From: Aphelocoma coerulescens
Taxonomy: Eukaryota > Chordata > Aves > Passeriformes > Corvidae
Direction of reading: 5' to 3'
DNA length: 64,000 bases
Assembly (NCBI RefSeq): GCF_041296385.1
Contig: NC_091019.1
Coordinates: 8,703,264 to 8,767,263, forward strand
Each line of letters opens with the position of its first letter. The first letter of the stretch is position 1. The position numbers were made by a program, and so were the translations under genes. Under the pieces are notes generated by a model. The model was not told the origin of the DNA, did no database searches, and was given only the letters and a program-made list of their open reading frames with translations. This document shows positions 48,285-64,000 of the stretch, piece by piece.

Positions 48285-48424
48285 TCTGGTCACATGAGCC
48301 TGAAGCTGTGGTACAGTAATTCAGAACATCGATTCAATGTAGGAAATGTTAGAAAGAATCATTTGAGGAAATATAATAGTTTGAGCTAAAGTTTTAAACA
48401 AGATAAAGTAAGTAACAGTTTCCT

Positions 48425-48476
48425 AAAAAAAAAAAAAAAACCCGAAGCAAGCAAACAAAACAAAACAAAACAAAAC
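48425..48476 (+). repeat. A tract plus (CAAAA)n microsatellite
   Basis: Sixteen A at 48425-48440, then several CAAAA units at about 48,455-48,476. It could mark the 3' tail of an unrecognised retroposed sequence or simply be a low-complexity tract. Confidence 0.85.
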
Positions 48477-48499
48477 AATCAAATCCAAATGTACTGGAA

Positions 48500-49869
48500 A
48501 AAATCGAAGAAAGTCCCTTCCACACATCATGCCACTGATGCTACGAGGAGTGAGTCGTGCTGTTCATGCAGCGAGCCTGAATTGGAAAACCCAACTACCC
48601 AGAGATCTTGGAATTCATCACAAACTGGCCTGAAAGTGAAAATTTTGGACTGTCATCATCAGAGGAAGAAGAAAAGGTGACTGTCGATAAGGATGCCCCA
48701 GCTTATAATCAGCTACCAGAAAATGAAAAGTGATGTGCTCTCTTCACAGCTGGTTCCCAACATATTGTAGGAATACATAAAAAATAGAAAACTTCTATAT
48801 GGAGCCCTATGCAGTGAGTGACAGAAGCTTTTGAGGGACTGTTGGGGTTCTTAGGATTTCTCCTAGGTTTTTTTCTGTTAAAGGAATTTTCCCCCATACT
48901 GTTGCTAAGACGGCAACTTGCTGGATACTTAAGGAAAACAAAGAGCTACCCATTGGGGGTGGGGCACCTGGCTACTCTTTTGTTTTACCTGGGTGTGTGG
49001 GCAGTTCAGTCCCCGAACGCTGGAGAGGGAAGCTGTTTTTCTGTGGGATGTTTTATTTCCTTCTGCGGAGAAAGACCCCAGGATCCCCGGCCCACCTTCT
49101 CTGCCCTGCTGGAGGCCGGGCCGTGGCCACCCTGCCCCGCCGCTGCTTTGAGCCTTTGCTACGTTGTAGCTGTACTCGCCCTGCCTGCCTAGATACACCT
49201 CGTCTGTCATCCGGGATTTGTGCTTGTCCCTGCTGCTCCAGCCTGCCGCTCCAGCCTGCTGTTCCCGAGAGTCCGGCCGGACACAGGGATCAGCTGTCCA
49301 GGGGTTTGTGAAGCTTCTTTGTTCCATCCCTTTCCCGGGATCCCAGGGCACCAGTGCCACGTGATCCCCGAGCTCGCTCCAGAGCGCCCCCTGCAGCCGC
49401 GGGGGAACCATCCCACCTGCCCTGCTCACCAGGAGCTGCCAGCGCCCCTGCCGGCTGCGAGCGGAACTGCACCCAAGGGGAAAGGGCCTGACAGCCGAGA
49501 AGGCTGGGACTGGGTTCGTGATTGTTTGCTGTTACTGCCATATTGTTGTTTGTTTGACTGGTAATACACGTATAGATATATAATAATAAAGAACTGTTAT
49601 TCCTATTTCCCACATCTTTGCCTAAAAGCCCTTAATTTCAAAATTATAATAACTCAGGGGAAAGGGGGTTTCATCTGCCATTCCAAGGGAGGCTTCTGCC
49701 TTCCTTAGCAGACACACCTGTCTTTCAAACCAAGACAGGGACAAGGTGGATCAAGTCAGGTTGCAGAGCTGAAAGCTGTGCAGCTGGTTTTGGATATTGC
49801 TGAACAAGAGAAATGGCCAGTGCTTTACCTCTGCACTGACTCATGGATGGTAGAAAGCGCTCTGTGGGT
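48500..49869 (+). pseudogene. relic ERVL-type pol (RT tail and RNase H), split by a solo LTR
   Basis: Two plus-strand pieces, 48,500-48,839 and 49,738-49,869, flank the LTR at 48,840-49,737. The left piece reads as a late reverse-transcriptase/connection region followed by an RNase-H-like start, with several in-frame stops. The right piece keeps an RNase H core: an SQVAELKAVQLVLDIA helix with the conserved Glu, then LYLCTDSWMVESAL with a conserved Asp. RNase H removes the RNA strand during reverse transcription. The first catalytic Asp position appears changed to Ala in the left piece. The two pieces are colinear once the inserted LTR and one 5-base duplication are set aside. It is an old, dead copy with no associated gag or LTR of its own that I could identify. 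Confidence 0.75.
48840..49737 (+). mobile_element. solo ERVL-type LTR nested in ERVL pol
   Basis: The 898-base LTR begins TGTTGGGGTTCTTAGG and ends CAAACCAAGACA. It is flanked by the perfect 5-bp duplication GGGAC (48835-48839 and 49738-49742). AATAAA at 49585-49590 is the likely polyadenylation signal. The long GC-rich middle (49,080-49,480) is probably the U3/R promoter part. The 3' end strongly resembles the well-known avian ERVL LTR. Long open frames inside the GC-rich part are by-products of base composition. Confidence 0.88.
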
Positions 49870-50521
49870 TGTCTCCCACAGGAAACAGTAATCCAAAAAC
49901 TTCTCCAGTGTGAGTCCATCCCATGGGCAACGGTTCTCCACAAACTGCTGCACTGTGGGTCATTCTTCCATGGGGTGCAGTCCTTCAAGAACAGCCTGCT
50001 CCAGTGCAGGTACCCCACAGCAAACCTGCTCCATTGTGGTGTCCTCTCTCCACTGGTCTGCAGGTGCCTGCCAGGAGCCTGCTCCAGCACAGGTTTCCCA
50101 CAGGTTCACAGCCCTCTCTAAGGCATCCATATGCTCTCGCATGGGCTCCTCCATGGGCTGCAGGTGGATCTCTGCATCCCCATGCCCTCCATACGCTGTA
50201 GGAGGACAGCTGCTTCACCATGGTCTGCATCATGGGCTGCAGGGAAACCACAGCTCTGGTGCCTGGAGCACCTCCTCTCCCTCCTTCCCCTTGATATCAG
50301 CAAAATATATATATATTTTTTTTTTTACTTCTTCTTAAATGTGTTATTACAGAGGTGTTACCAGCATTTCTGATAGGCCCAGCCTTGGCCAGCAGCATGT
50401 CTGCCTTGGAGCTGGCCACCATTAACTCTGTTGGACGTGGAGGAATCTTTTAGCAGCTTCACACAGAACCCACCCCTGTAGCACCCCTGCTACCAAAACC
50501 TGGCCATGCAAACTCAATACA
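49870..50521 (-). mobile_element. LTR fragment, avian ERVL type, minus orientation
   Basis: On the minus strand the segment starts TGTATTGAGTTTGCATGG at 50521 and continues with CCAGGTTTTGGTAGCAGG, then a repetitive GC-rich part rich in CTGGAGCAG and CCATGG words, ending at GGGAGACA (49870). This is a common avian LTR type. It abuts the RNase H relic directly and shows no matching duplication, so it is probably truncated on the left. A TA/T-rich simple run lies at about 50,305-50,328. Confidence 0.7.
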
Positions 50522-51356
50522 GCGCATAATGCAGACGAACAGGGAAATGCAGTGTGTACTCCAAGGGGATTTGATTTTTGGGTGAGAACAATCCATAATA
50601 TTGAGCTGAGTGATACTGTTTGCTGAATGCCTCTGCCACTGTATGCCATAACTACCATGGACAATGAGTATGGACACCAGTTGTGAGCTTCTGATACAGC
50701 TTGCAATCAGTTGACAGCACACGAGCCCTCCTGCCCTGGAAGACGTCTAGGATGGATAGAACCCATGCTGACAGATAAAATTAACTCAACTGACATTTTG
50801 GAATGATGGCCATGCTAGTACATATATATATATATATATACACACACACATACATATACATATAAGCATGTACATTTATTTAGGTGGAAGATGTAGGATC
50901 TGGGCATGACATAGATGGTTTAGAATAAGGGGTGAGCATCTCTCAGGGCAGTTTCTGCTGGATGGTTGTCCCCTGTGCATAATTTGTTCAGTTCTGCAGG
51001 CAGGAAGGCTCGGGGCAGATTTTAGGACTGCCTGATTCTCCATCTGGGCTGTTACTCTGCACACTGGAGCATGCAACTTGTGTCCATGAGCTGGCACTGC
51101 TTGGGAGGATCTCTGGGTTTCCTTAGGCTTTCGCCTGGAGAGGTCTCACAGCAGTAAGTGAGTGCTGTGTTGTGGAGTCACTCCCTGCCTCAGGTTAGGC
51201 CAATGGCTGCTCTATGCAGACAGATAGAGATCTGGGGAGATTCTGGACCACTCCTGGCACCGATGATTGAAGTGTGCTGGACATGTACACAGACACTACC
51301 TTGACAGCCAGCTAGATCTTGGTTGTGGCTATGTGAGAAACCTGAATTGCATCCTT
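50522..51356. other. intergenic DNA with a TA/CA microsatellite
   Basis: A (TA)n(CA)n microsatellite occupies about 50,821-50,864. Otherwise nothing was recognised. Confidence 0.6.
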
Positions 51357-51361
51357 ATAGT

Positions 51362-51951
51362 TGTGCTGGTTTTGGGTAGAGTTAATTCTCTTCGTAGTAG
51401 CTGAAATGGGCTATGTTTTGGATTTGTGCTGAGAACACTGCCAACAATACTGTTGTTTTTGTTATTGCTGAGCAATGCTTACACAATGAAGGCTTTTTCT
51501 GCCTCCCACCTTACCAGCAAGGAAGCTGGGGAGCACAAGAATTTGGGAGGGGACACAGGAGGACAGCTGGCCCCAACTGACACGACAGATATTTCAGACC
51601 ATTCGGTGTCATGCTCAGCATATAAAGCTGGAGGAAAAAGAAGAAAAGGGGTCAGGGAGGACATATTTGGGGTAATAGTGTTTTTCTTCCCAAGACACTG
51701 TTATGGGAGATAAAGTCTTGAATTCCTGGAGAAGGCTGAACACCTGCTTGCCCATGGGAAGTGGGAATTGAATTCCTTATTTTGCCTTTATTGTGCACAC
51801 GACTTCTGCTTTATCTACTACACTGTCTTTATCTCAACCCAATAGTTTTCTCACTTTTAATTTTCTGACTCTCACCCCCATCTCACTGCAGGGGAGACAC
51901 TGAAAAAGGTCTCTGTAGGGCTTAGCTACTGATTAGGGTTAAGCCATGTCA
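51362..51951 (+). mobile_element. solo LTR, avian ERV, plus orientation
   Basis: The 590-base LTR begins TGTGCTGGTTTTGGGTAG and ends GGTTAAGCCATGTCA. It is flanked by the perfect 5-bp duplication ATAGT (51357-51361 and 51952-51956). A CATATAAAG promoter motif lies near 51,619. The 3' part holds CTGTCTTTATCTCAACCC and TTTTCTCAC words typical of this LTR group. No internal region is present, consistent with LTR-LTR recombination. Confidence 0.88.
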
Positions 51952-51956
51952 ATAGT

Positions 51957-52706
51957 ATATGAATTAATATTATAATACTGATTTAAATTTCACAGACCTT
52001 GCCACAAGCCTTTCATGGAGTGTTGAGTAGTTTAGTTTTGTTTGCATTTTTTAGAAGTCGACTTTTCCCTCAGTATTTCTCGAAATGACTGGCTAAGATT
52101 ATTTGTATTCAATGAAACAAGTGTTAAAATTTTAATCACCAGGAAGAGAACGACTCCTCTCTGTGCTGTGTACCTTTAAAGGCTCTCTAGCTCCCACTTT
52201 GCTGAAACACCTCTCCTGCAAAGTAACTTGGAATGGTTTGCAACCATCTCCATGTTCCTTGTCCTGTTTAAAAGCAGGACATGGCTGTGAAGGGTTTAGC
52301 TGACCTGTGAAAAAAAATTGAGGACTCAGTCAGCATGGTCCAGCCTGTTGCCTTGACCACAGACAGATCTGACCCATGGCTCTTCTCCCAGAGGAGACAA
52401 GGAACAGCTGCCTGAGCTGCAAATGCAAACAGGGCTGCTGAAGGTTTCCTCCTCTTCCACTCCAGCCATCACACCATTAAAGCAATGTCTTCAGACTGGC
52501 ATGGGAGCACCTGGGCATTACTGCCAGCCCCAAGTGGCAAGTACCTGGGCTGCCAGGTTAGCACAAAGGCCCAAGAGTCAGTTGGTGGAGAAAAAAGGTT
52601 GTGGTTAGAACATGAAACTGTAGTGAAATACAAACCTGGGGCAGCTACCTGCTGAGCTACAAGGCACTCAGGTTGTTTGCCTCTTAACTGGCACTATATG
52701 CCTGGA
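51957..52706. other. intergenic DNA, nothing recognised
   Basis: No gene or element end was recognised. Confidence 0.55.
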
Positions 52707-52806
52707 ACTATATACATATACATACACACACACACACACACGGACATACATATATATATACATACATGTATGTAGGTATATATACCTACATATATAGATG
52801 TATATG
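52707..52806. repeat. (CA)n/(TA)n microsatellite cluster
   Basis: About 100 bases of CA repeats then TA, TACATACA and TACCTACA words. It directly precedes a CR1 fragment. Confidence 0.9.
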
Positions 52807-52808
52807 TA

Positions 52809-52984
52809 ATGAGGGTGGTGAAACATTGGCACAGGTTGCCCAGAGAGGTGATAGATGCCCTGTAAACCTTCAAAGGCAGGTTTGACAGGCCTCTAGGCAA
52901 TCTGCTCTAGTTGAAGATGTCCCTGCTTACTGCATGGGGCTCAGCCTAGATGGCCTTTGAAGGTCAACCCAAACCATTCTATGA
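52809..52984 (+). mobile_element. CR1 LINE 3' fragment
   Basis: It runs from GGTGGTGAAACATTGGCACA and TTGCCCAGAGAGGTGATAGA to AACCCAAACCATTCTATGA. This is a clear CR1 3' end. Confidence 0.9.
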
Positions 52985-54319
52985 GATATATATGTATACG
53001 TGCAGAAGAGATTCTGCTATAGGGTGTTTCTAGATGTGTGCAAGGCTAAGAATTAATTTGCATGTTCTCTGATATTTTAGCATTCAAACAGCACAGGAAC
53101 GTTGACTGTAAAATGAGCATAAGTAAATGGTTTAAATATGTAGCATAGCTTAGTTTATAGCAACATAGCGATGTCATGGTAGGAAGCTAAGTCCTATTTT
53201 TGTTCTGGTTTAAACTTAATGGAAAAGGTAAAAAATATTTCATCTGTATAGCTACTACTATGCCTCTAAGGGATGTGCTGCACAGAGCAGCTGTGTCCCT
53301 GCATGTGCTATACATCTAGTATAGCACCATGTAGCTGTGGTGCAGAAGTCACAGTTCTCCTGTGGTTATGAGAAATTATGTTGCCATGATCCCATTTCTA
53401 AATATGACCCATGAAAGTCAAAGCGTACACCTAAAAGAATCTCCTAAATAATGTTTGCAAAATTAATCAAGGTAAAATATATCTACTGATCTATGCAAGT
53501 GAGGGAGTCTGAACTTACATCCAAGTGTGCCTTGAGATCCAGCAAAGCTTTCAGGCAAGATTTGATACTTTCTTTTTCATGTCTGAGTGGTAGCAGCAAC
53601 AGTGGATACTGGGTTTTTAGCAGATGAGGTTGCTGAAAGGCAATATTTTGATTATGTTAAATAGCTGCCAGCCTCAGATGTCCAAGAATTTGAACTGTTG
53701 ATGTTTTACATGGATTTTTTTCCTGAAGAAAAATATTTAATTAACACTCTCCATTATATAAATTTTAAAAATACACTTTCCTCACACTTCTTTGATCTTC
53801 ACTAATTTGCAAGCGTATCTATTCATAGTTGTCTTTCTCACCTTCACAGTCATTGTGAGAATGTTTTTTCACTTCTTTCTGGCTTGTACTTGTTTCTACT
53901 TTGTTCTGATATGGTCAGATTCTAGTATTACATGTGTTTTAAATAGGCAAGAATGAATTTCTAGAATGATTTTGTGGGTTACCCTTCAAGTGACTGGTAT
54001 AGTTTCGGAAGTATACAACAATTAGTCAGAAGGGACGAAAGGGCTGAGATACCTCAAAAGGACACGTGGTCAACCCCTTTTCCAGACCTCCCCTCAGGAG
54101 ATCATCCATGATGTTTGAAACTTGCTGGCTCACCTGGGTGACCCACTAGTGGGGATGTCTATACAGAAAACATCCCCTTCCTGCCTTGTCTTGCGAGGAC
54201 AGCATGTGCTTTGCCTTGTGAATGTAACTAGCCCTGCCAAGTTTGGTAGGACACGAACACAGTTAAATATAAGCAGGAATGTTTCCTTCAGCCTTAATTT
54301 CTGTATAAGCACAGATGGA
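52985..54319. other. AT-rich intergenic DNA, nothing recognised
   Basis: No gene or element end was recognised. Confidence 0.55.
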
Positions 54320-54470
54320 AAGAGACTCAAGTTGCACTAGGGCAGGGTTAGATTGGATATAGAAAAAAAAAATTCACCAAAAGGTTTGTCAAGCACTGGA
54401 ATAGGCTGCCAGGGAAATGGTGGAGTCACCCACCATCCCTGGGGATATTGAAAAGCCATGTCAATGGCAC
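54320..54470 (+). mobile_element. CR1 LINE internal 3'-region fragment
   Basis: CR1-like blocks are AGGGTTAGATTGGATATAGA, AAGCACTGGAATAGGCTGCC and ATGGTGGAGTCACC. The CR1 terminus itself is missing, so both ends are truncated or eroded. Confidence 0.8.
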
Positions 54471-55649
54471 TATGTTGCCTCCTGAGATTTTCTCTCCCGC
54501 TCTCTTTTTTAAAGATGCAGATGTCTTGATGGTTTTCATCACCTCGGCTGATGTACAGGTGATGAGTGCTGAAGAGCTCCTGTTTTGGGTTTGTTACAGT
54601 GCCACAGGAACATGTACCAGCTGCACTCAAAAGTTCTGGTGTTTAAGGCTGACTACTTTCAAATCCCCCACCAGCTCTGGCATGTACCAGCTTCCTCCAA
54701 AGAGTGATCTTCAAGATCCTGAGTTGTTCCTAATCAAATCGTACCACTAATTCTTTGAAAATGTTTGACAACCAACACCATTAGTAAATGCCAACACTTT
54801 TGTGCACCTCATCAGAAACAAACCTCTGCTGAAAATTTGTATAAGAAGGATTCTTTGCCATGATGATTTTTCTCGTGCAACAACTTTGTCCCAGGGCTAC
54901 CCATCAAATACTAATAATTAGCTGGTGGTCAGAGAGAACTGTTAGAAAGCACTATGCAGGCTGTAATTTGATTAACAACTTCTTTTTTCTTAATCATCTG
55001 GAATTAACACAATGAACAATCCAGGAATTACAACTCATATCTGTAAATGCCTAACATTTCTGGAAAGTTATGTTAACAGAAAAGAAAAGAATGTTTCCTG
55101 TATTATTCATTGTGCTAATTCACAGATTACCTGCAGGGCCCTCACCAAAAAGAAAAGAGAAAATGCTACTGTTTGCAAGTAATTTGCAAGTAAGCCAAGT
55201 GCAAGCAAGCTAGTTACAATATAGAGCGAAATATTTCCAAGATCCATGTTTGACAGTGCCCCATCAAAAGCATGAGCAATGTACCCATCGCTTTCAACAA
55301 GAGCTAAAGAGGGGTAGTTTTGAAAATGCAGTCCTTGGTATCTCTTTCTGAGAGTCTTAGTTATTAAAGTATTTAATATCTCCATTAACGCTAAAGCATC
55401 GTCAGACTCTTAATCCTTTTTTGTCACTGCAACAGAAGCAATGGTAGCAAATGTCCAGATGCCATTCTCAGAGCCATGCTCACATTCTTGGCAGTGAATT
55501 GAGACTAAAAAGGATCAGCTCCTGCTATTCCCTCTGTTTGGCCACTACTGATGCCACCTGCAGATTTAATATTGGAAGTATAGTTACACAGGGTGTTCCT
55601 TGGGAGAAGAGCAGGAGGGGAAGGTGAGGCAACCCTCTAGTTGTAGACA
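54471..55649. other. intergenic DNA, nothing recognised
   Basis: No gene was recognised. A 92-codon frame at 55107-55385 (minus) has a hydrophobic stretch but no family resemblance. Confidence 0.5.
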
Positions 55650-55990
55650 GGCTCCCTCTGCTCAAGGCTGCTGGAAGCTGTTGAGCCTGGAAAAGAGAAG
55701 GCTCTGGCACCTCAGAGCCCCTTCCACTGCCTAAACGGGGCTACAAGAAAGATGGGGACCAACTTTTTAGCAAGGTCTGCTGTAAAAGGACAAGAGGAAA
55801 TTTTTTTCAATGAGACTGGTGAAAGACTGGCACAAGTTGCCCAGAGAGGTGGTGGATAAATATACAAACTGGAAATATTCAAACTCAGGTTGGATGGAGC
55901 TCCATCTAGTTGAAGATGTCCCTGCTCATTGCAGGGAGGTTGGACTACATGACCTTTAAAGGTCCCCTCCAACCCAAACTGCTGTATGAT
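55650..55990 (+). mobile_element. CR1 LINE 3' fragment
   Basis: It starts near CTCAAGGCTGCTGG, passes GAGCCTGGAAAAGAGAAGGC and GTTGCCCAGAGAGGTGGTGG, and ends CCAACCCAAACTGCTGTATG. It contains the last part of the degenerate ORF2 and the 3' untranslated end. Confidence 0.88.
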
Positions 55991-57080
55991 AGACAGCACG
56001 TTGCAGACATTTAACCCACAGAGGTGTACTCTGGGCTGCTCTTGTGGAGAGGATGGGCTGTCCTGTCCTGCCTTCCAGATACTTGTTCATTTTGAAGAAA
56101 CTCTCTTAATTTTAATTTCAAATGGCTGTCACAGCATTGCTTTGGTTTTGCTGAACCTTCTTAGGGTTCTGAACAGGAAATTGTTGAAATGCCTCCAAAG
56201 CTGCTTACTGTGAAACGAAGCATTTATCCTGTTACTAGAGGGAATCTGCTCTTCTGTGTGTTTCTGTGGGTTTGGGCACTGAGATCTTTTAGCATATTGA
56301 CACTCAGGCATCACCTATCTAATCTTGTAGGAGACCCTTCCAAATTTGCCAAGGTACTAAGGCACTGCTGCCTTAGACTTTCCAGCACCCAGAAAAGACA
56401 CTGCCTAGGGAAAGCTAGCACAGGTTGTGCTCTATGGGAGCATAAACCACAGTGGGATTAAAGAACTTGAACAAGCTGATATGTGAAACCAAACATGGTG
56501 TTCAGAGGCTGTAAGTGACCCTGAATGGGGCTTTCCCATCCAAGGAAACCAAGCTGGAAGAGCTGTAATATTTCCTAAGCCTAAATTAGCCCCCAAACTT
56601 TAAAGCCAATCATAGGTCTTTGCTTCTTGACCATAAACGTGGAAGCAGGCAGGTCATGTTCCTGCAGTTCTGAGGAGCACCCCATGCACTGTGGTTCAGA
56701 GTCAGGTCAAACAGCCATGCTGGGGTTCCAGGTCAAGCTGCAGAGGCAAATTTCACCAGCATCCATTGCATCCTCTGCAAGGATCTGCAGAGCAACAGGG
56801 AAATAACCTTGAATGCCAATTCCTAAACCATGCCAAATAAAAGTCATAAATTGTAGTAGGAGGTATAAATTCCATATTGACATTCTGCACCAGCCTCAAG
56901 CATGGGAGAATAACGCACTGTTCAGGCTGCTGAATGAGTGCTCTGTGTGCACTGAGTCATTAAAAACCTGTGAAACAGTCAACCACAACTGCACAAAAAT
57001 ATACAGCTGACTGTAAGTAATTCTTTCACCTGCTTTTTCAAGTAGCATTTTATAAAAGTGTTTGTTAAAGGGAATGCTGG
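55991..57080. other. intergenic DNA, nothing recognised
   Basis: No gene or element end was recognised. Confidence 0.5.
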
Positions 57081-57193
57081 TTTTTTTGTTTGTTTGTTTG
57101 TTTTTGGGGGGGGGGGGTTGTTTTGGTTTTTTGTTGTTGTTTTGGGGTGTTTTCTTTTGGTTTTTTTTTGTCAGGTTGATTTTTTTTTTTTTA
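57081..57193 (+). repeat. low-complexity T/G-rich tract
   Basis: (TTTG)n runs into a run of twelve G (about 57,106-57,117), then alternating T runs and GG pairs, ending in twelve T. The open frames found here are composition artefacts. Confidence 0.9.
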
Positions 57194-63241
<6,048 letters not shown>

Positions 63242-64000
63242 GACGGGACCCCGTGCCCGGCAGGAGCCCCCGGCCCAGCTGAACCTGGACCCCCCACCGG
63301 CTTCAAGAGAGACCCCCAGCCCTACCGCCAGTCCCCCGGAAGGCACAGCCCTGGCGTCTGCCTGGAAGAAGCACCTCCTTGGACAAACCCAAGAATCATT
63401 AAGGTCGGAAAAGACCTCCGAGATCATGAAGTCCAACCTTTGACTGAATACCACCACGCCCACTAAGCCATATTGAGAAGTGCTACATTTACTCATTTTT
63501 GAACACTTCCAGGGATAGTAACTCAACCAAAATACATTATTCTTCATGGAAAAACCTTATTTATTTTATTTTACTTTCTAAACAAATAGCACAATTCTAT
63601 AAACCAGGAGGTTCGAGGTATGTTTAAGTTAATATCCCATATTCAAAAATCTACCATCTGTTATATCATTCATCTTTGGTTGCAAAGTGAAGTAAGCTTT
63701 CTCTCTGAGTCCCTGTTGGGTTTGGTTTTTTTTATGTCACCTGTTTTTCTGTGGCTCACCTGCCGTTAAGTGTAGTTGAAGTGAGGTGCTGGCCAGCTCC
63801 TTCCAGATTCCTGAGTAGCTAAAATTGCTTTTGTTGTTAGTCCTTCAGGGTGAAACCTCTGGCCCTCTATTAACTTTCTTTCTAATGATATGAATTATAT
63901 GATCATTAAACTTTGTTCCACTACATAGAGCTGTGATTTTCATTTGTGTTTAGAAAGATGGTAACTATTCTGGCAGGATTTGTACTTCCAGGCTTGCTTA
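63242..64000 (+). other. presumed FIBIN 3' UTR
   Basis: GC-rich for about 150 bases, then the CR1 fragment, then AT-rich DNA. ATTAAA at 63905-63910 is the best visible plus-strand polyadenylation signal; the true end may lie outside the window. Confidence 0.5.
63395..63530 (-). mobile_element. CR1 LINE 3' fragment in the FIBIN 3' UTR, antisense
   Basis: On the plus strand, GAATCATTAAGGTCGGAAAA and TCCAACCTTTGACTGAATAC, then CCACTAAGCCATATTGAG and ACACTTCCAGGGATAG, match the inverted 3' end of a CR1 subfamily. It begins about 155 bases after the FIBIN stop codon and so should be transcribed antisense within the FIBIN 3' UTR. Confidence 0.8.

Noticed and set aside
49843..50338. Overlapping open frames on both strands, up to 142 codons
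   Set aside because: They fall in the GC-rich repetitive part of an ERVL LTR fragment; repeated CTGGAGCAG words create long frames without coding meaning.

Overview
The window looks like intergenic DNA from a songbird (passerine) chromosome, with one recognisable host protein-coding gene at its right end. The bird assignment rests on many 5'-truncated CR1 LINE copies with typical 3' ends, several avian ERVL- and class II-type LTRs, and FIBIN. The passerine assignment is more tentative. It rests on a tRNA-Ile-like SINE head fused to a CR1-type tail (685-822) and on LTR types I associate with songbirds from memory. Base composition is AT-rich throughout, apart from LTRs and the CpG-rich FIBIN promoter and exon.

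Layout: 1-9.2 kb is mostly unique AT-rich DNA with a SINE, one CR1 and a 26-base C tract. 9,230-11,102 is an endogenous-retrovirus-derived element whose two terminal repeats point in opposite directions, yet the whole is flanked by a perfect 6-bp target-site duplication. It is followed by a GC-rich LTR (11.16-12.34 kb). A long CR1 lies at 17.1-17.9 kb. 20,621-24,421 is a fairly young provirus on the minus strand. It has two LTRs about 1.6% different, a Lys-type primer binding site, a broken gag, a broken env TM segment, a polypurine tract and a 6-bp duplication; pol is missing. 24.4-33.2 kb shows no gene. 33.5-52 kb holds two solo LTRs of one family (33,473-34,332 and 47,579-48,284), a relic ERVL pol segment split by a solo LTR (48,840-49,737), an abutting LTR fragment and another solo LTR (51,362-51,951). 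52-62 kb has CR1 fragments, microsatellites and otherwise unannotated DNA.

FIBIN (62,621-63,241, plus strand) is an intact single-exon gene for a small secreted protein, with a CpG-rich promoter, a TATA-like box, a 6-codon upstream ORF and an antisense CR1 piece just after the stop codon. The rest of the window may contain distal regulatory DNA for FIBIN, but none can be proved from this sequence alone.

I found no CRISPR array, operon, rRNA or functional tRNA, and no convincing new protein system. The observation most worth a second look is the inverted-LTR element at 9.2-11.1 kb. Identities, families and boundaries were judged by eye; element family names are approximate.
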